Positions 1-7,893 of a stretch of 64,000 bases of DNA are shown here, one piece after another. The notes below the pieces were generated by a model, which had not been told where the DNA came from, made no database searches, and saw only the letters and a list, made by a program, of their open reading frames with translations. How positions within the stretch are numbered: position 1 is the stretch's first letter; each line of letters starts with the position of its first letter. Source of the stretch: Pontimicrobium aquaticum. Lineage in GTDB: Bacteria; Bacteroidota; Bacteroidia; Flavobacteriales; Flavobacteriaceae. The translations under genes and the position numbers were made by a program. The stretch lies in assembly GCF_005047595.1 (NCBI RefSeq), contig NZ_SUPL01000004.1, positions 1 to 64,000 of the forward strand, in the 5' to 3' direction.

Positions 1-83
1 ACTTGCGATACTACTGCTAATTTAAAGCCCAAATTATAATCGCGCTGAGTACGCTTAACTCTTGATTGCTCTTTGTCTTTCAT
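1..83 (-). CDS. IS3-family transposase OrfA, N-terminal fragment
   Basis: The frame starts at ATG 83 and runs off the left edge after 27 codons. It begins MKDKEQSRVKRTQRDYNLGF and continues KLAVVSQ. This basic start followed by a helix resembles the N-terminal helix-turn-helix region of IS3-group OrfA proteins, which bind the element's ends. The protein would be made as OrfA or, after frameshifting, as an OrfAB fusion, but neither can be seen here. The terminal repeat at 98-123 supports the call. Confidence 0.65.
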   Translation of the reverse strand, partial: MKDKEQSRVKRTQRDYNLGFKLAVVSQ

Positions 84-123
84 AATAAGTCGTTTTTGTG
101 TCAACTTATTTCAGGACGGGACA
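1..123 (-). mobile_element. IS3-family insertion sequence, partial (left end of window)
   Basis: The sequence read leftwards from 123 starts TGTCCCGTCCTGAAATAAGT, a TGT-type terminal repeat of the kind found at IS3-family ends, and an orfA-type reading frame starts 40 bp inside it. Only one end lies in the window. The outer end abuts a palindromic terminator at 133-162, so the element appears to have inserted just behind the transcription unit at 186-794. The far end, the second ORF and the target duplication cannot be checked. Confidence 0.72.
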
Positions 124-132
124 CTATTTATA

Positions 133-162
133 AAAAAAGCACACTGTACAGTGTGCTTTTTT
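133..162. terminator. Bidirectional Rho-independent terminator
   Basis: A near-perfect palindrome with arms GCACACTGTACAGTGTGC is flanked by an A-run on one side and a T-run on the other, so it can terminate in both directions. It lies 24 bp after the stop of the gene at 186-794 and 10 bp outside the IS end. Confidence 0.85.
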
Positions 163-185
163 ATTAGCTAAACTTTAGTTAGAAG

Positions 186-794
186 TCATGGTTTAGAAAA
201 TGCGTTTTTAAAATGATGAAATGCTTCAGAGATTTCATTTTGAAAATGTTCTAGTTTTGTTTCTTCCACTTCTTTCTTCTTTCCATATTTTTCTTTAAGC
301 TTGTCTATAAACGCATTAAAATCGTTTTTGCCTTTTTCAAAAGTGTCTTTAGCTTCATCCTTTTCTTTGCTAAACTTTTGTTCTAAAATCTCTAATTGAA
401 CTTTAAATTGCTCAATTTCTATTAGCATTAAAGCATACATTCTATTGAGTGTTTCATTTGTTTTTATTTTTACTTCAATATCATGTAACAATAAAAGCAA
501 TTCTTTTTTTTGCTTCTTAAATGCTTCTTTTGTTTCTGCTTTACCTAAAGCTAATTGTACTTTTAATTCATCAAATTTTGCTTTAAGATCCTCCATTTTT
601 TCTTTTACGTCTTTAACTTTATGCTCACTATCATGAATAAAAAGATTAAACTTTTTCTTAATATCTTCATATTTATCTTGAGCTTCAGCTTTTCCTAAAG
701 CAGTTTGAACTCTCAATTCTTCTAACTCAATTGCTGTTTTTCTAAGAGCTCCAATAATTTTATCTATAAATTGATTATCTTCAGTATTTTTCAT
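186..794 (-). CDS. Charged coiled-coil protein with three internal repeats
   Basis: This 202-residue protein is very rich in Lys and Glu and lacks a signal peptide or membrane segment. It contains three diverged repeats beginning near residues 26, 76 and 130, with cores ELRVQTALGKAEA, ELKVQLALGKAET and QFKVQLEILEQKF, each followed by an amphipathic Lys/Glu helix. It should form long coiled coils in the cytoplasm. I do not recognise a named family and assign no function. An FNR-like palindrome (849-860) lies 54 bp upstream of its ATG, so it probably belongs to the stress regulon. It is transcribed alone and ends at the terminator at 133-162. Confidence 0.8.
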   Translation of the reverse strand: MKNTEDNQFIDKIIGALRKTAIELEELRVQTALGKAEAQDKYEDIKKKFNLFIHDSEHKVKDVKEKMEDLKAKFDELKVQLALGKAETKEAFKKQKKELLLLLHDIEVKIKTNETLNRMYALMLIEIEQFKVQLEILEQKFSKEKDEAKDTFEKGKNDFNAFIDKLKEKYGKKKEVEETKLEHFQNEISEAFHHFKNAFSKP

Positions 795-848
795 GACTAC
801 TAATATTTATTGTTATATAAATGTCTTAATAACACACAAAATAGACAA

Positions 849-860
849 TGATAAATATCA
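849..860 (-). promoter_or_regulatory. FNR-like palindrome (TGATAAATATCA) for the coiled-coil gene
   Basis: A perfect TGAT-N4-ATCA site. The sequence 29.5 bp from its centre on the minus strand is GACATTTA (818-825), a weak match to TAnnTTTG. A second site 73 bp away serves the divergent mla operon. Confidence 0.65.
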
Positions 861-933
861 GTTTTTAGATAATTTTAAAGCTGGTTAAAGTTAAATACTA
901 CGAAATAACATTTACTTTACTATGCTGTAGATA

Positions 934-945
934 TGATTTATATCA
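934..945 (+). promoter_or_regulatory. FNR-like palindrome and promoter of the mla/Na-Pi operon
   Basis: TGATTTATATCA is followed by a perfect -7 box TACATTTG at 969-976, whose first base is 29.5 bp from the palindrome centre. The start codon at 999 is 22 bp after the box. There is no TTTG -33 element, as expected for an activator-dependent promoter. Confidence 0.8.
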
Positions 946-998
946 TTTTATTCATCAACCTTTTCCTATACATTTGATAAAGTACATTACCATACAGC

Positions 999-1781
999 AT
1001 GTTGGGTTTCAAAAATATAATTAAGCAATTAAAATCCTTTTTAATAGAAATTGGAGAACTCTCCATTTTTGCTGTACGGTATTTTAAGGAAGCTTTTAAA
1101 AGTCCTTTTGAATTTAAAGAACTTTTAAGACAGTGCTATAATATGGGGAATCGATCTTTGCTATTAGTTGGTATTACTGGTTTTATTATTGGCTTAGTAT
1201 TAACTTTACAAACCCGACCAACACTAATGGAGTTTGGGGCAGTTTCATGGATGCCATCTATGGTTAGTATTTCTATCGTTAGAGAAATTGGTCCAATAAT
1301 AACTGCTTTAGTTTGTGCTGGTAGAATAGGATCTGGTATTGGAGCCGAATTAGGCTCTATGAGAGTTACTGAGCAGATTGATGCCATGGAGGTTTCTGGA
1401 ACAAACCCTTTTAAGTACCTAGTGGTAACACGTGTATTAGCAACAACATTAATGTTACCTTTATTGGTAATTATTGGTGATGTAATAGCGATATATGGTT
1501 CTTACTTAGTTGAGAACATTAAGGGTAATGTATCCTTTATGTTATATTTTAATCAAGTATTTGATGCCTTAGAATTTGGCGATATATTACCTGCAACTAT
1601 TAAATCATTCTTTTTTGGCTTTGCAATAGGAATTGTTGGCTGTTTTAAAGGTTATCATTGTAAAAAAGGAACCGAAGGTGTTGGTAAAGCAGCAAACTCT
1701 GCAGTAGTATTCACCTCCTTACTCCTATTTATTATTGACTTTATTGCTGTTTTTGTAACAGATATTTTTTATGACTTATGA
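999..1781 (+). CDS. mlaE: MlaE/YrbE-family ABC transporter permease
   Basis: This 260-residue inner-membrane permease belongs to the family that moves phospholipids between the inner and outer membranes with MlaF and MlaD. It has about five or six hydrophobic segments and the family signature near residues 95-150: EIGPIITALVCAGRIGSGIG, then AELGSMRVTEQIDAMEVSG. The length is normal. The stop TGA overlaps the start of the ATPase gene by four bases (ATGA), so the two are translationally coupled. It opens a five-gene operon behind the FNR-like site at 934-945. Assignment to the family is firm; the lipid substrate is inferred from the family. Confidence 0.93.
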   Translation: MLGFKNIIKQLKSFLIEIGELSIFAVRYFKEAFKSPFEFKELLRQCYNMGNRSLLLVGITGFIIGLVLTLQTRPTLMEFGAVSWMPSMVSISIVREIGPIITALVCAGRIGSGIGAELGSMRVTEQIDAMEVSGTNPFKYLVVTRVLATTLMLPLLVIIGDVIAIYGSYLVENIKGNVSFMLYFNQVFDALEFGDILPATIKSFFFGFAIGIVGCFKGYHCKKGTEGVGKAANSAVVFTSLLLFIIDFIAVFVTDIFYDL

Positions 1782-2539
1782 CAGAGCATGATAACATATC
1801 AAAAAGAGACATTGTTCTTGAACTAAAAGATCTGCACAAAAGTTTTGGTGATAATCATGTGCTAAACGGATTTAATATGCAGCTTTTTCAAGGTGAAAAT
1901 TTAGTGATTATGGGAAAATCTGGTTCTGGTAAATCGGTCATGATTAAATGTTTGGTTGGATTAATGGAGGCCGACAGTGGTACTATTTCGTTAATGCATA
2001 ACGATATTACTAAACTAGATCAAGAAGCACTAGACATATTACGAGCAGATATTGGATTTTTATTCCAAGGCAGTGCCTTATACGATTCTATGACCGTACG
2101 TGAAAATCTTGAATTTCCTTTACGTCGTCATACTAAAAAATTTGGTGAACATATAGATACCGAAATAATGGTAATTGAAGCTCTAGAGAATGTTGGACTA
2201 GCAAGTGCAATAGATTTAATGCCTTCGGAATTGTCAGGTGGAATGAAACGTCGTGTTGCCTTAGCTCGTACACTTATTTTACAGCCAAAAATTATTTTAT
2301 ATGATGAACCAACAAGCGGATTAGACCCAATAACAGCTAAAGAAATAATTATATTAATGCAGGACATTCAGAAAAAATATGGAACCTCATCATTAATAAT
2401 AACACACGATGTTGATTGTGCACGAGTTATTTCAGACAGAATGATATTGCTTATAGATGGTATTGATTATGCTGTTGGTACATATGCAGAATTATCTGCT
2501 TCAACAGATCCAAAAATTAAAGCCTTTTTTAAACACTAA
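1778..2539 (+). CDS. mlaF: MlaF-type ABC transporter ATP-binding protein
   Basis: This 253-residue cytoplasmic ATPase powers the MlaE permease. It shows Walker A GKSGSGKS near residue 46, the signature LSGGMKRRVALA near 152 and Walker B ILYDEPTSGLDP near 172, followed by the H-loop ITHD. The length is typical. It starts inside the stop of mlaE and ends four bases before mlaD, so the three transporter genes are tightly coupled. Its control by the FNR-like site at 934-945 is an inference from operon structure. Confidence 0.93.
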   Translation: MTEHDNISKRDIVLELKDLHKSFGDNHVLNGFNMQLFQGENLVIMGKSGSGKSVMIKCLVGLMEADSGTISLMHNDITKLDQEALDILRADIGFLFQGSALYDSMTVRENLEFPLRRHTKKFGEHIDTEIMVIEALENVGLASAIDLMPSELSGGMKRRVALARTLILQPKIILYDEPTSGLDPITAKEIIILMQDIQKKYGTSSLIITHDVDCARVISDRMILLIDGIDYAVGTYAELSASTDPKIKAFFKH

Positions 2540-2543
2540 TATT

Positions 2544-3539
2544 ATGAAAAACACAAGCTCACAGAAATTACGCTTAGGACTGTTTGTTATAACTGGAACA
2601 GTGCTATTTATAGTTGGCGTATATCTTATAGGTCAGCGTCAAAATATGTTTAAAAAAACCTTTACCATAAGTGCCTATTTTCAAAATGTAAATGGCTTAC
2701 AAAAAGGTAATAACGTGCGTTATTCTGGTATCGATATTGGCACAGTTAAAGATATTATCATGATTAACGATTCTACTATTAAAGTAGATATGAATATTGA
2801 TGAAAAAATAATCACTCATATTAAGAAAGACGCTATTGCTACCATAGGATCGGATGGATTGGTAGGAAACATGATTTTAAATATTGTTCCAGGAAATGGA
2901 CATTCAGATATTATTAGTAACGGAGACACTATAGAGTCGTATAGCAAGATTGGTGCTGACGACATTTTAAGTACGTTAAGCGTTAGTTCTGAAAATGCTG
3001 CCATTCTAACATCAGATTTACTAAAAATTACTACAGCAATGCTTAAAGGAAAAGGAACTGTAGGCTTACTTCTTAATGATACTATTATGGCACAAGATTT
3101 AAAACAATCTGTTACTAATCTTAAAATGGCTAGCAAAAGTGCCACAAACACCATTGACGAGTTAAACACAATTATTTCGTCCCTTAAAACCAACGACGAA
3201 ACTGTTTTAGGCATGCTGATGAATGATACCATTTCTGGTGTAAAACTTAAAAACATTGTTAGTCATCTTGAAACCTCTAGTCAAGAGATAGAAAATGTAT
3301 TATCAAATATAAATACAACAGTAAACGATTTTAATTCGAGTGAAGATGGTGCATACAACTATATATTAAAAGATACATCGTTAGTAAATAGTTTAAAATC
3401 TACACTTAAAAACATTAATGAAGGTACTGACAAGTTTAACCAGAATATGGAAGCTTTAAAGCATAACTTTTTAACCAGAGGTTATTTTAGAAAACTTGAA
3501 AGAGAAGAAAAAAAAGCGGCTAAAAAGGAAAATAATTAA
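2544..3539 (+). CDS. mlaD: MlaD/MCE-domain substrate-binding protein
   Basis: The protein has 331 residues from ATG 2544, which precedes MKNTSSQKLRLGLFVITGTV; an earlier in-frame start at 2457 would lie inside mlaF and is unlikely. An N-terminal membrane anchor (residues 9-29) is followed by an MCE domain (about 37-120) with the sequence FQNVNGLQKGNNVRYSGIDI. A long helical region to about 300 and a very basic tail follow. MCE proteins form periplasmic hexameric rings that carry lipid in Mla systems. No MlaB or MlaC genes are nearby, as is common in Bacteroidota. Confidence 0.9.
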   Translation: MKNTSSQKLRLGLFVITGTVLFIVGVYLIGQRQNMFKKTFTISAYFQNVNGLQKGNNVRYSGIDIGTVKDIIMINDSTIKVDMNIDEKIITHIKKDAIATIGSDGLVGNMILNIVPGNGHSDIISNGDTIESYSKIGADDILSTLSVSSENAAILTSDLLKITTAMLKGKGTVGLLLNDTIMAQDLKQSVTNLKMASKSATNTIDELNTIISSLKTNDETVLGMLMNDTISGVKLKNIVSHLETSSQEIENVLSNINTTVNDFNSSEDGAYNYILKDTSLVNSLKSTLKNINEGTDKFNQNMEALKHNFLTRGYFRKLEREEKKAAKKENN

Positions 3540-3559
3540 ACTCTGTAAACTACTTGATT

Positions 3560-4048
3560 ATGAAAATAGAACATTTAGAAGAGCATATTAACGATTATAA
3601 AACATCCATAAAAACAGTAGTAGATAAAAAAACATTATGGCAAAACAAGACCAAGAATTTAATAAGCAATACCTTAAAAGCTATTTGCAAACAATATGAT
3701 ATTGGTTGGAAAGTACAGGAACTAAATTGGATAGGTGCAAATGAAGCCGTAAACATTACCTTTGACTCCTTCCCAAAAGAGCTTATGGATTGTATAAACC
3801 AAATACCAACCTTTCAATTTATTCAAGGAGGTGCTCTAATATTTTCACAATCTTACAGCGGTGATGTACATACATTTATTTTGTTTCCTTATGTCGAACA
3901 AATTCCAATTGATAATAGTAGTATTGAATTGGAAGTTCACAGTCCTAAAGACATTACTAAAAAACTCATTATAGAAAAAGTAGATGATTTTTTAAAAGAA
4001 ATGATTAAATGGGAAGTCCCTTCTACTAAGAAAAAATTGGGATATTAA
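3560..4048 (+). CDS. Conserved hypothetical protein in the mla operon
   Basis: The protein has 162 residues starting at ATG 3560 (MKIEHLEEHI); a TTG two codons earlier is less likely. It has no signal peptide or membrane segment. The N-terminal third is basic and helical and the middle is mixed (IQGGALIFSQSYSGDVHTFI), with a charged helix at the C-terminus. I do not recognise the family. It sits 20 bp after mlaD and 15 bp before the Na/Pi transporter gene, so it is cotranscribed with them and probably a cytoplasmic stress-regulon protein. Confidence 0.8.
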   Translation: MKIEHLEEHINDYKTSIKTVVDKKTLWQNKTKNLISNTLKAICKQYDIGWKVQELNWIGANEAVNITFDSFPKELMDCINQIPTFQFIQGGALIFSQSYSGDVHTFILFPYVEQIPIDNSSIELEVHSPKDITKKLIIEKVDDFLKEMIKWEVPSTKKKLGY

Positions 4049-4063
4049 TACGTTTAATTTTTA

Positions 4064-5014
4064 ATGGAAGAACTCAATATCATTAACGTATTACCACTGG
4101 TTTTAGGGGGACTTATTGTTTTTCTATATGCCATTAGGCAACTGTCTGTCACCTTAAGAGATATCTTTTCAAGTAAAGTTGAAAATTTAATTAAAAAATA
4201 TACCTCAAATATCTTTTTTTCAATCCTATTAGGGGTCATTGTAACCATACTTCTAGACTCCTCTTCTGCAGTCATAATTATTACTATAATATTCATTAAT
4301 GCTGGTTCACTGAATTTTAAACAAGCCATGGGAATAATTATGGGAGCCAATGTTGGTACAACTTTTTCCAGTCAATTAATTGCCTTTCAAATTAATAAAT
4401 ATGGTGTTATTGCTTTAGCAATTGGTTTTTTTACATGGTTGTTTTATAAATCTTCCAAATTAAAAATCATAGGAAAGGTCGTAATGTATTTTGGTCTATT
4501 ATTCTTTGGCCTTTATATATTAGAAACTTCACTAATGCCTTTCAAGAACAGTGAACAGTTTTTTAAATGGGTTTCAAGTATTGATAATCCAATAAAAGGA
4601 GTTGCAATTGGTGGTTTAGTAACACTTATTATTCAATCTTCTAGTGCAACAGTTGGAATATTAATTATAATGGCAAAGCAAGAATTAATCAATCTTTCGA
4701 TAGCCGTTTCCATTATGTTGGGAGCAGAATTAGGTACTTGTTCGGACACACTTGTTGCGCTTGTTGGTGGTAAAAGAGATGCCATAAGAGCAGGTCTGTT
4801 TCAAATACTTTTTAATCTTATTCCAATTATTATCGGTTTTTTGGTTTTTGATCATTTTTTATATCTAGTTGAAATGTTAGCGCCAAAAGCAACCATATCA
4901 AGACAAATTGCCAATGCTCATGTTTTGTTTAGTGTGTTTAGTGTGTTACTGTTTCTACCATTTGTAAATAGCATATATCGATTTATAAATTGGATAATGC
5001 CTCATAAGGTGTGA
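4064..5014 (+). CDS. Na+/phosphate cotransporter family protein (Na_Pi_cotrans)
   Basis: This 316-residue inner-membrane protein contains the duplicated family core. Repeat one has LDSSSAVIIITIIF near residue 64 and GIIMGANVGTTFSSQ near 92. Repeat two has IQSSSATVGILIIMA near 190 and SIMLGAELGTCSDT near 217. The SSSA motifs are the substrate and sodium sites of SLC34/NptA-type carriers. It lacks the C-terminal PhoU domain of longer bacterial homologues. It is the last gene of the mla operon. Phosphate transport is inferred from the family and other anions are possible. Confidence 0.88.
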   Translation: MEELNIINVLPLVLGGLIVFLYAIRQLSVTLRDIFSSKVENLIKKYTSNIFFSILLGVIVTILLDSSSAVIIITIIFINAGSLNFKQAMGIIMGANVGTTFSSQLIAFQINKYGVIALAIGFFTWLFYKSSKLKIIGKVVMYFGLLFFGLYILETSLMPFKNSEQFFKWVSSIDNPIKGVAIGGLVTLIIQSSSATVGILIIMAKQELINLSIAVSIMLGAELGTCSDTLVALVGGKRDAIRAGLFQILFNLIPIIIGFLVFDHFLYLVEMLAPKATISRQIANAHVLFSVFSVLLFLPFVNSIYRFINWIMPHKV

Positions 5015-5028
5015 GTATTAATTATAAA

Positions 5029-5388
5029 CTAGACAAATAACATTAGTAATTGTGCTGAATTTAGCTTCTTTCCAAAATAAATGATTAATATTTGAGATGT
5101 TACTACAGCTATTAATGCAACAATAAACCACCAATCTTTTTTAGGCATAAAGAACGTTACTGAAATCAAAAAAAGTATTGCACTAAACAATCAAAGTAAA
5201 CCAAATGGTCTTTGAAATACTTTGGGTTAACTGAGTTATTTTGGTTAATTGAAATGCTTTTGTAAAACCCATTACATGGATAAGTGCATGAATAATCACT
5301 ATAAATACAAAAACAAATTTCATATAAATAATACAGTAAAAAATATGAGAAGTAACACCGCAATTAAAAGCTTAAGATAAATTTTCAT
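5029..5388 (-). pseudogene. Degraded small integral membrane protein gene
   Basis: Reading leftwards from ATG 5388, a 22-codon hydrophobic peptide (MKIYLKLLIAVLLLIFFTVL) ends in TGA, overlapping ATGA with a second start at 5323. That frame reads MKFVFVFIVIIHALIHVMGF and stops at 5183. The continuation is in another frame: PFGLL, an in-frame TGA where Trp is expected, then LFSAILFLISVTFFM, KKDWWFIVALIAVVTSQILI, to a TAG at 5029. One frameshift (near 5210) and one nonsense mutation therefore break a multi-pass protein; the IHALIHxxGF and KKDWW motifs recur in uncharacterised flavobacterial membrane proteins. An FNR-like site lies 55 bp upstream. It fills most of the gap between 5014 and 5473. 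Confidence 0.6.
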
Positions 5389-5443
5389 AATAGCACATTA
5401 TAGGTTATTGTAACAATATATAAATTGAAGGTTACTTACAAAA

Positions 5444-5455
5444 TGATATAAATCA
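5444..5455 (-). promoter_or_regulatory. FNR-like palindrome (TGATATAAATCA) before the membrane pseudogene
   Basis: A perfect TGAT-N4-ATCA site lies 55 bp upstream of the pseudogene start at 5388. At the standard distance the minus strand reads TATATTGT (5413-5420), a partial -7 box. The site lies between the stop at 5473 and the pseudogene, so it cannot serve the gene at 5473-5925. Confidence 0.6.
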
Positions 5456-5472
5456 ATCTAGATTATAAGATA

Positions 5473-5925
5473 TCAACTTCTCTTTTTACCAGTAATCTCT
5501 TCAATATTAATTAAATACACTATAGGGTTATCTCCTTTGTAAATTTTACTAGAAAATTCGCTTATATAATCCAGTTTAATATGTTCTTTTTCCATAATAA
5601 CATCTTTAACTCCCAATGAAAAAGCGTGTAAATATGCCTTGGCATCACTTCCAAAATGTTGTTCGAATGTACCATGTACTAATACCGATTTCCAATTATT
5701 AACAGTAGAGATTTCTGAAACTTGAAATGATACTACATTGTTTTTTCTCATGGCTGTTATTTTATGTCCTTCTCCTGAATAACAAATAATAATATTTCTA
5801 GCCTTATCGTAATAATAAGTTATTGGCACTACATAAGGCTTGTTTTTAAATATGTATGACAAATAACCTATATAATTATTCTCTAAAATGAATTCAATTT
5901 CTTTTAAATCTAAGTTTTGTATCAT
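5473..5925 (-). CDS. Pyridoxamine 5'-phosphate oxidase-like FMN split-barrel protein
   Basis: This 150-residue cytoplasmic protein has the split-barrel pattern of the Pyridox_ox_2 group: NNYIGYLSYIFKNKPYVVPI near residue 15, YYDKARNIIICYSGEGHKI near 38, and NNWKSVLVHGTFEQ near 75. Such proteins bind FMN, F420 or heme and often act in redox or nitro-group reduction. The substrate cannot be told from the sequence. The gene stands alone, with an FNR-like site and a well-placed -7 box upstream (5964-6006). Similar split-barrel proteins occur in other hypoxia regulons. Confidence 0.85.
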   Translation of the reverse strand: MIQNLDLKEIEFILENNYIGYLSYIFKNKPYVVPITYYYDKARNIIICYSGEGHKITAMRKNNVVSFQVSEISTVNNWKSVLVHGTFEQHFGSDAKAYLHAFSLGVKDVIMEKEHIKLDYISEFSSKIYKGDNPIVYLINIEEITGKKRS

Positions 5926-5994
5926 ATTTTTTTGGATTATATAGTGATTATTTCAAAGCTTAAGAAAGTTATTCAATATTTACATGTTATACCA

Positions 5995-6006
5995 TGATAT
6001 TAATCA
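5995..6006 (-). promoter_or_regulatory. FNR-like palindrome and promoter of the split-barrel gene
   Basis: TGATATTAATCA is followed on the minus strand by TAACTTTC (5964-5971), a one-mismatch -7 box at exactly 29.5 bp from the centre. The site overlaps the last codons of the phosphoesterase gene. Confidence 0.78.
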
Positions 6007-7224
6007 GTCTTCTGTATGAAGCTCTATTAATGTGATTTCTGGACGCATACCTAACCTTCCAGGGAAGCCCAACCAACCCAAACCTCTATTAACATGCAGA
6101 TATTGGTTTTTGCTATTATATAGTCCTGCCCAATGCTTGTATTTATATTTTATGGGACTCCATTGTAATTGTTTATACTGAAAAGCTGCTTGCATACCAT
6201 GTGTATGCCCTGATAATGTTAAGGCAATATTGGTTTTATCAACCACTTCTTCTGTCCAATGTGAAGGATCATGCGATAATAATATTTTAAAAGGTATTTC
6301 TTCAACTTTATTCATGGCTTTATATAAATCGCCATATTGCTTAAAGGGTGGATTTCCCCAATTTTCAACGCCAATGATGGCTATGTTTTCATTATTTTTT
6401 TCAATAATATCTGATTGGTTGAGCAATAAATTAAAATCAATGTCATTGTAAAAGTTTTTAATAGCATTAAAGTTTTCTTGCTTCTCTTTTTTTGAGTTCC
6501 ATAGGCTATAATCTCCATAATCATGGTTCCCCAAAACAGCATATTTACCAATGGATGCAGATAATTTTCTAAACACTCTGCTCCATCCTCTTAGTTCCCA
6601 TGCATAATTATTTACCAAATCTCCAGTAAAGAAAATGAGGTCAGGCTTTAAGTGATTAATCTTGCTTACAGCACGATTTAGAATATGAAACCGATAATTA
6701 AAACTGCCTAAATGTAAGTCAGAAATATGAACAATTTTTAAGCCATTAAAGGTTTCTGGTAAATGTTTAAATCTTATTTTTAGATGATATGTTTTAAAGT
6801 TGTAAATCGACTTGAAAACACCATAGGCTATGACAAAAAAAGGTAAAAAACCAGAAAACAAACCAATAAGTGGAATAAACAAAAGAGATTCTCTTTCTGA
6901 TAAAACGTAATTTGTAAAAAACAAAAAGGATATAACTATTACAAAAATTATTTTAGGAATAAAAGAAGATATGGTTAAGCCATATAGCGAGGATATTAGT
7001 AATTGTTTTCTTCGAGGATCTATATTATCTAGTCGTAATTTTAAAACTATTATTGATATTATAAGTCCAATGGTAAAAACCCAAAAAACAACATGTATCG
7101 TGTTAGTTAAAAATGTTGAAGAAATAAGATTAGTAATAGATTGTAACCAATAAAATGCAAAAACATCTACAATAAAAATTGCGAAACATAAAAGTAGTAT
7201 GGTAAACAGTGAGTAGCTTCGCAT
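6004..7224 (-). CDS. Membrane-anchored metallophosphoesterase (YkuE-like)
   Basis: The protein has 406 residues. Four hydrophobic segments occupy about residues 5-150, followed by a calcineurin-like phosphoesterase domain with all metal-binding motifs: ISDLHLGSF near 167, FTGDLVNN near 199, LGNHDYGDY near 231, LSHDPSH near 316 and LSGHTHGMQ near 335. The family hydrolyses phosphate esters with two metal ions; YkuE-type members lie at the membrane. It follows the CDP-alcohol transferase gene by 15 bp in one operon, which hints at phospholipid or headgroup turnover. The exact substrate is unknown. Confidence 0.88.
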   Translation of the reverse strand: MRSYSLFTILLLCFAIFIVDVFAFYWLQSITNLISSTFLTNTIHVVFWVFTIGLIISIIVLKLRLDNIDPRRKQLLISSLYGLTISSFIPKIIFVIVISFLFFTNYVLSERESLLFIPLIGLFSGFLPFFVIAYGVFKSIYNFKTYHLKIRFKHLPETFNGLKIVHISDLHLGSFNYRFHILNRAVSKINHLKPDLIFFTGDLVNNYAWELRGWSRVFRKLSASIGKYAVLGNHDYGDYSLWNSKKEKQENFNAIKNFYNDIDFNLLLNQSDIIEKNNENIAIIGVENWGNPPFKQYGDLYKAMNKVEEIPFKILLSHDPSHWTEEVVDKTNIALTLSGHTHGMQAAFQYKQLQWSPIKYKYKHWAGLYNSKNQYLHVNRGLGWLGFPGRLGMRPEITLIELHTED

Positions 7225-7239
7225 TTGGTTTTTTATTTT

Positions 7240-7833
7240 TTAATTTTTTGGTGTTTTATAACGACGTTTATCTCTAAACGCCCAATAGATTCCTTTAACA
7301 TCTGAAGCCCAATTATCATACATAAAAATCAGTACAATTTCTTCAAACGTTTCTAAAAGACCAAATACAATCATGATATAAAACAATGTGTAATTTGGAG
7401 AAAAAAACAATGCATATAGAATAAAAGCACTTTGTATTACAGCAGATAATTTAGCTAAATATGTATGAAATGCTGTAGCTTTTCCATACTTATAATAAGC
7501 TATAATCATTTGTACTACGTAAGGTGCAAATGCAATAGCAATTAGCATAATATTGCTTTTAATGAATTCATTTTCAAAAATGAGCAACCCTACTAAACCA
7601 ATAACAAGTGTTATTTGATCACCAAAAGAATCTAACTGAGAACCTCTAGGGCTTGTTATTTTTAACTTTCTAGCCAAATACCCATCAATAGCATCAGTTG
7701 AGTAACTAATCAATAAAAACCATGCAAAAAGTTGTCTCTCATCCAGACACAATAATAACACAAGAAAAGGGGCTGCTATAACTCTGTAAAATGAAAACCA
7801 ATCTGCAATATTAAAGTTTTTGAACGTGAGCAT
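7240..7833 (-). CDS. CDP-alcohol phosphatidyltransferase family protein
   Basis: This 197-residue multi-pass membrane protein contains the family signature DG-x2-AR-x8-G-x3-D-x3-D, seen as DGYLARKLKITSPRGSQLD followed by SFGD near residues 50-73. These enzymes exchange CMP for an alcohol such as glycerol 3-phosphate, inositol phosphate or choline to make phospholipids. The alcohol used here cannot be inferred. It is the first gene of a two-gene operon with the membrane phosphoesterase, under a degenerate FNR-like site (7881-7892). Confidence 0.88.
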   Translation of the reverse strand: MLTFKNFNIADWFSFYRVIAAPFLVLLLCLDERQLFAWFLLISYSTDAIDGYLARKLKITSPRGSQLDSFGDQITLVIGLVGLLIFENEFIKSNIMLIAIAFAPYVVQMIIAYYKYGKATAFHTYLAKLSAVIQSAFILYALFFSPNYTLFYIMIVFGLLETFEEIVLIFMYDNWASDVKGIYWAFRDKRRYKTPKN

Positions 7834-7880
7834 ACCTTCTTAGTTTGTATAAAAATACATGAAACGTAGTGTAATAAATA

Positions 7881-7892
7881 TGAGAAATGTCA
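7881..7892 (-). promoter_or_regulatory. Degenerate FNR-like site and promoter of the phosphatidyltransferase operon
   Basis: TGAGAAATGTCA differs from TGAT-N4-ATCA at one base in each half. It is called because the minus-strand box TATTTTTA (7850-7857) lies at exactly the standard 29.5 bp. It sits just before the stop of the ATPase gene. Confidence 0.55.
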
Positions 7893-7893
7893 G

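Noticed and set aside
133-162. Regulatory operator at the palindrome near the left end
   Set aside because: Long GC-containing arms with T-runs on both sides and a position just after a stop codon fit a terminator better.
5166-5363. Separate 65-residue protein gene on the minus strand
   Set aside because: It is one broken frame of the membrane pseudogene; the conserved motifs lie in the other frames.
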